Positions 29,174-32,142 of a DNA stretch of 32,142 bases are shown one piece after another. Location: NCBI RefSeq assembly GCF_000612665.1, contig NZ_HG942023.1:1-32142 (forward strand). The letters run 5' to 3'. The number at the start of each line of letters is the position of its first letter. The stretch's first letter is position 1. This stretch comes from Neobacillus dielmonensis. GTDB lineage: Bacteria > Bacillota > Bacilli > Bacillales > Cytobacillaceae. The position numbers and the translations under genes were made by a program. The notes under the pieces are model-generated. The model saw nothing but the letters and a program-made list of their open reading frames with translations. It was not told the DNA's origin and ran no database searches.

Positions 29174-29290
29174 TATGGTTATTGTATGATAAATCCGAAA
29201 GAATTAGTACTGGAAAAATGTGCAACACTTTCTTTTCTTCTCAGGACAGTGTATGATTAGAGTGATTTTGTACATAAGGAGTGTTTTTTC

Positions 29291-29734
29291 ATGGCTAAAA
29301 AAGGTTACATACAAATGGAAAATGGCGAGAAAATTGAGTTCGATTTATTCCCGGACGAAGCACCAGGCACAGTGGCTAACTTTGAAAAATTAGCGAATGA
29401 AGGCTTTTATAATGGCGTCATTTTCCATCGTGTCATTCCAGGATTTGTAAGTCAGGGCGGTGACCCAACTGGAACAGGAATGGGGGGACCGGGGTACACG
29501 ATTAAATGTGAAACCGAAGGTAATCCACATAAGCATATCCCAGGTGCGCTCTCCATGGCTCATGCTGGTAAGGATACAGGTGGCAGCCAGTTTTTTATCG
29601 TTCATGAATCTCAACCACATTTAAACGGTGTCCACACTGTTTTTGGACAAGTAACATCAGGCCTTGATGCTGTTAAAGCAATGAGAAATGGCGATAAAAT
29701 GACAGAAGTAAAAGTCTTTGATACCGAAGAATAA
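29291..29734 (+). CDS. ppiB: Cyclophilin-type peptidyl-prolyl cis-trans isomerase
   Basis: The 147-aa product has the cyclophilin core: [19 protein letters not shown] (catalytic Arg in FHRVI, Phe and Gln in FVSQGG), [20 protein letters not shown] and [11 protein letters not shown]. The length and acidic compact form match B. subtilis PpiB, a cytoplasmic prolyl isomerase. AGGAGTG precedes the ATG at 29291. It is a single gene followed by a strong terminator. The 220 nt upstream carry the candidate small RNA and no other feature I can support. Confidence 0.95.
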   Translation: MAKKGYIQMENGEKIEFDLFPDEAPGTVANFEKLANEGFYNGVIFHRVIPGFVSQGGDPTGTGMGGPGYTIKCETEGNPHKHIPGALSMAHAGKDTGGSQFFIVHESQPHLNGVHTVFGQVTSGLDAVKAMRNGDKMTEVKVFDTEE

Positions 29735-29740
29735 TGACTG

Positions 29741-29770
29741 AGGGAGAGCCGAGTTGCTCTCTCTTTTTTT
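29741..29770 (+). terminator. Terminator of ppiB
   Basis: Stem AGGGAGAGC (29741-29749) / GCTCTCTCT (29756-29764) followed by seven T residues. Confidence 0.92.
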
Positions 29771-29835
29771 ATCTGTCGTAAATAAGTTGTGTTTTGGGAA
29801 AAATACCTCCAATACGATGACCAGGAGGTTATGGT

Positions 29836-30618
29836 TTGAGAAGAATCATTTTATTTGTTTCGCTAATTCAATTTCTCTTAGCTTCACCAATATCAGCACA
29901 ACAGGACGATACACACGAACTTATGGCAGCCATTATTATTGATGATTTTGGCGGAGGAATTGGCGGAGTACAAGATTTCTTGGAAGGAGATGTTCCCATT
30001 ACTGCAGCGGTCATGCCATTTACAGAAAACTCAAAAAAACATGCGGAGTGGGCTCATAAGAATAACATTGAAGTCATGGTCCACTTGCCAATGGAACCGA
30101 AAAAAGGAAAAAGGTCATGGCTCGGGCCAAAACCAATTACAGTAGACCTGACGACGAAAGAAGTCAAACAACGTGTATACGAGGCAATTAAAAGTGTTCC
30201 TTACGCTGTGGGGTTAAACAACCATATGGGCTCCAAGGCAGTGGAAAATGAGAGAATTGTCCGAGCAATTGTTGAAATTGCCAAGGAGAAAGATTTCTAT
30301 ATTATTGACAGCGGAACAAGTCCCAAATCAAAATTTCCTGAAGTTACGGAAGAATTAGGGGTACCGTTCTTAAAAAGAGATGTTTTTCTCGATGATATTT
30401 CTTCCTCAACATATGTGAGAAGCCAAATGATCCGTCTGGCAAAAACGACAGAAGTAAAAGGGATCGGAATTGCTATCGGACATGTTGGAATAACAGGAAA
30501 AGTTTGTTCTGTAGGAGTATTTCAATCACTCCAGGAGTTTGAAAAGCGTCATATTAAAATTGTCCCTGTATCGGAGCTTTTTACAAATCGGTTAAAACAA
30601 AATTTACTTCCCGATTAA
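29836..30618 (+). CDS. Secreted divergent polysaccharide deacetylase (YibQ-like)
   Basis: The 260-aa product has a signal peptide (1-21, cleavage near ISA-QQ) and a divergent polysaccharide deacetylase domain: AAIIIDDFGGG (the Asp pair of the metal site), ITAAVMPFTENSKKHAEWAH, VMVHLPMEP (His-Leu-Pro-Met-Glu-Pro), GLNNHMGSKA (metal His), FYIIDSGTSPKS and IGIAIGHVG. The family is predicted to act on envelope glycans, but its substrate is unproven. The start is TTG at 29836, 7 nt after AGGAGGT; an ATG at 29831 is out of frame and meets a stop after two codons. Confidence 0.87.
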   Translation: MRRIILFVSLIQFLLASPISAQQDDTHELMAAIIIDDFGGGIGGVQDFLEGDVPITAAVMPFTENSKKHAEWAHKNNIEVMVHLPMEPKKGKRSWLGPKPITVDLTTKEVKQRVYEAIKSVPYAVGLNNHMGSKAVENERIVRAIVEIAKEKDFYIIDSGTSPKSKFPEVTEELGVPFLKRDVFLDDISSSTYVRSQMIRLAKTTEVKGIGIAIGHVGITGKVCSVGVFQSLQEFEKRHIKIVPVSELFTNRLKQNLLPD

Positions 30619-30637
30619 GGCAGCTGTTAGCTGCCTT
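30617..30637 (+). terminator. Terminator of the deacetylase gene
   Basis: AAGGCAGC (30617-30624) / GCTGCCTT (30630-30637), loop of five, short interrupted T-run; overlaps the stop codon. Confidence 0.7.
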
Positions 30638-30755
30638 TAACTTTTGGTAGTACAAAAATCTTTTCATAGCAATTTTAAGCTGGTAAAATGGCACCTGTTA
30701 ACCGATTAAAAATAGTGAGTAAGATAGATAATATATATAGGAGAGGACTTCATCT

Positions 30756-31514
30756 ATGAAACTAGTATCTTGGAATGTTAATGGTCTTAGGGCATGTGTC
30801 AAAAAAGGTTTTTTAGAATATTTCAATGAAGTCAATGCTGATATCTTCTGTGTTCAAGAAACCAAATTGCAGGAAGGGCAAATTAGTTTGGAAACGCCCG
30901 GTTATCATCAGTATTGGAATTATGCTGTTAAAAAAGGGTACTCAGGGACTGCGGTCTTTACAAAAGAAGAACCGCTTTCAATTCGGTATGGTCTTGGAGA
31001 TGATAAGGGAGAAGAAGAGGGTCGAATCCTTACTTTGGAGTATGAGAATTTCTTTTTAGTTAATGTTTATACACCTAATTCCCAAAGAGACTTGGCAAGA
31101 TTAAGCTTCCGCCTTGACTGGGAGGACCGAATTCTTCTTCATCTGCAGGAATTGGACAAAGTCAAACCTGTTATCTTATGTGGGGATTTAAATGTGGCTC
31201 ATAACGAGATTGATTTAAAAAACCCTAAATCAAATGTAGGAAACTCGGGCTTCACGGATGAAGAACGCGAAAAAATGACTACTTTACTGAAAGCTGGATT
31301 TGTTGACAGTTATCGTTATGTATACCCGGACAAAGAAGGAGCTTACACATGGTGGAGCTATATGAATAAAGTAAGGGAACGGAATATCGGTTGGAGAATT
31401 GATTACTTCATTGTTTCCGAAAGATTATGCAAAATGGTCCAAGAAGTGGACATTCATTCGCAAGTCATGGGCAGTGATCACTGCCCGGTAGTCCTTGAAG
31501 TCAATGTAGGATAG
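30756..31514 (+). CDS. exoA: Exodeoxyribonuclease III / AP endonuclease
   Basis: The 252-aa product is an EEP-fold nuclease: MKLVSWNVNGLRACVKKGF at the start, the metal Glu in CVQETKLQ, VYTPNSQRD (catalytic Tyr), CGDLNVAHNEIDLKNP (Asp and Asn), RIDYFIVSERL, and the terminal GSDHCPVVLEVN (Asp-His). ExoA cuts at abasic sites and trims 3' ends in base-excision repair. Start at 30756 behind AGGAGAGG. Length matches B. subtilis ExoA (252 aa). Single gene, next to the rRNA operon. Confidence 0.95.
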   Translation: MKLVSWNVNGLRACVKKGFLEYFNEVNADIFCVQETKLQEGQISLETPGYHQYWNYAVKKGYSGTAVFTKEEPLSIRYGLGDDKGEEEGRILTLEYENFFLVNVYTPNSQRDLARLSFRLDWEDRILLHLQELDKVKPVILCGDLNVAHNEIDLKNPKSNVGNSGFTDEEREKMTTLLKAGFVDSYRYVYPDKEGAYTWWSYMNKVRERNIGWRIDYFIVSERLCKMVQEVDIHSQVMGSDHCPVVLEVNVG

Positions 31515-31546
31515 TGTTGTTTTAAATTTAATTGGTTTAAAGAAGC

Positions 31547-31590
31547 AACCAGTGGCCTTTGTAAATTAGCAAATATAAAGGTTACTGGTT
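31547..31590 (+). terminator. Probable terminator after exoA
   Basis: AACCAGTGGCCTTT (31547-31560) pairs with AAAGGTTACTGGTT (31577-31590) including two G-U pairs, which form only in plus-strand RNA. The T-run is weak (GGTTTATAATT). The stem touches the stop codon of the small minus-strand gene. Confidence 0.45.
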
Positions 31591-31712
31591 TATAATTCAT
31601 TAATAGGAGTTCCAATTTCATCATATTCGGCAATATGCTCGTTCTCTATTAATAATGGTTGTTGCTCAATGTCTGAAACTTCGCCTTCTTTGTCCCTTCT
31701 ATTTAATGCCAT
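31590..31712 (-). CDS. Small acidic hypothetical protein (40 aa)
   Basis: ATG at 31712 with GAAGGGATGG about 6 nt upstream; product 40 aa, acidic (MALNRRDKEG then EVSDIEQQPLLIENEHIAEYDEIGTPINEL). It has no hydrophobic segment and no recognised motif. A good ribosome binding site and an isolated unit between exoA and the rRNA operon support it as a real gene; its size makes this tentative. The YDEIG end recalls YDEVD in the 52-aa protein at 125-283. Confidence 0.55.
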   Translation of the reverse strand: MALNRRDKEGEVSDIEQQPLLIENEHIAEYDEIGTPINEL

Positions 31713-31825
31713 ATTGCACCATCCCTTCAAGATTAAAAGCTCACATCAATATTATGAACTTTTGTAAATAGATTTATTCCCTCATTATGGTACAACCAAC
31801 CTAGGTTTAGAATTAAAAAATAGTA

Positions 31826-31854
31826 TTGACGGCCCGTGTATTGGGTAGTATTAT
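31826..31854 (+). promoter_or_regulatory. rRNA operon promoter P1
   Basis: -35 TTGACG (31826-31831), 17-bp spacer, -10 TATTAT (31849-31854), preceded by an A/T-rich stretch (AATTAAAAAATA) that can act as an UP element. About 240 nt before the 16S gene. Confidence 0.8.
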
Positions 31855-31908
31855 ATTTATTGTTGTTAGCAACCAAAATGACTCAGAAGGATTATGAGTG
31901 ATAAATAG

Positions 31909-31937
31909 TTGACTACGTATAGTAATTATGTTAGTAT
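31909..31937 (+). promoter_or_regulatory. rRNA operon promoter P2
   Basis: -35 TTGACT (31909-31914), 17-bp spacer, -10 TAGTAT (31932-31937). A better -10, TATAAT at 31935-31940, would need a 20-bp spacer. Tandem promoters are the norm before Bacillus rrn operons. Confidence 0.65.
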
Positions 31938-31978
31938 AATGAATGTCGCTAATCACTAGATTAGTAGATGAGAATATT

Positions 31979-31999
31979 GTTCTTTGAAAACTAAACAAA
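31979..31999 (+). promoter_or_regulatory. rRNA leader antitermination element (boxA-like)
   Basis: GTTCTTTGAAAACTAAACAA is the leader sequence common before 16S and 23S genes of Bacillus, where boxA-type antitermination (NusB/S10) acts. The rest of the leader to 32071 holds a short palindromic stretch (TTTCTGTCGAAACG) and no gene. Confidence 0.6.
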
Positions 32000-32071
32000 C
32001 AAATACGTCAACAATAAACATTCGTTTCTGTCGAAACGGAGCCAACGTTAAATTTTATGAGCTATATCAAC

Positions 32072-32142
32072 TTTCTTGGAGAGTTTGATCCTGGCTCAGG
32101 ACGAACGCTGGCGGCGTGCCTAATACATGCAAGTCGAGCGAA
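32072..32142 (+). rRNA. rrs: 16S ribosomal RNA, 5' end (continues beyond the window)
   Basis: GGAGAGTTTGATCCTGGCTC followed by GACGAACGCTGGCGGCGTGC and the ATACATGCAAGTCGAGCG stretch: universal 16S 5' end with Bacillaceae-type wording. The mature 5' end is set near 32072 by analogy with B. subtilis (TTTATCGGAGAG there, TTTCTTGGAGAG here). Confidence 0.97.

Noticed and set aside
29186..29260. 24-codon ORF upstream of ppiB
   Set aside because: The ribosome binding site is too distant (12 nt or more) and the product looks like nothing known; chance is likely.

Overview
The window is low-GC chromosomal DNA with strong Gram-positive ribosome binding sites, TTG and GTG starts and many U-tailed intrinsic terminators. 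A CsgA-type spore protein, a sporulenol-synthase-type cyclase, VanW, PpiB, ExoA and a Bacillus-like 16S 5' end (last 71 bases) point to a spore-forming member of the Bacillaceae. I see no phage, CRISPR array or intact insertion sequence.

Layout. 1-5300: small housekeeping and accessory genes: a 52-aa acidic protein, an SPFH membrane protein paired with a ribbon-helix-helix protein, csgA, a methyltransferase, a VanW protein, an ArsR-like regulator with its own palindromic operator, and a second ribbon-helix-helix protein. 5300-13013: an acyl-CoA catabolic locus. An SDR and an acyl-CoA ligase are followed by a TetR regulator; then come a hot-dog thioesterase, an ACAD10/11-type (LvaA-like) phosphotransferase, a second SDR, a PaaG-type enoyl-CoA isomerase and a phosphotriesterase-like lactonase. 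The two halves are each preceded by the same 20-bp sequence containing an 18-bp TetR-type palindrome. I infer a route for gamma-lactones or 4-hydroxy acids. 13071-18101: an OmpR-type two-component pair, an HtrA protease whose promoter carries three phased TTAA half-sites, a PrsA-like foldase without a lipobox cysteine, and a small protein resembling the C-terminal domain of T4 RnlA-type RNA ligases. 18100-20500: an NhaC-type antiporter whose leader is made of three tandem G/C-rich palindrome repeats, and a short YitT protein.

20500-25020: a second two-component system faces a convergent operon for an acidic stalk-domain protein, a small membrane protein, ApbE and a ferric-reductase-like haem membrane protein. 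Both promoters carry the same triple TTTCA(G/C) repeat with an 11-bp period, so the regulator probably controls its own genes and this electron-transfer operon. 25064-32142: Mug glycosylase, SqhC cyclase, a DUF2515 (YppC-like) gene that apparently lacks a normal start codon, a membrane protein, a possible leftward small RNA, PpiB, a divergent polysaccharide deacetylase, ExoA, a 40-aa ORF, and the tandem promoters and beginning of an rRNA operon.

Family names rest on motif reading and memory, not on database searches. Start codons were chosen by ribosome binding site and spacing, so several genes begin downstream of the longest open frame.
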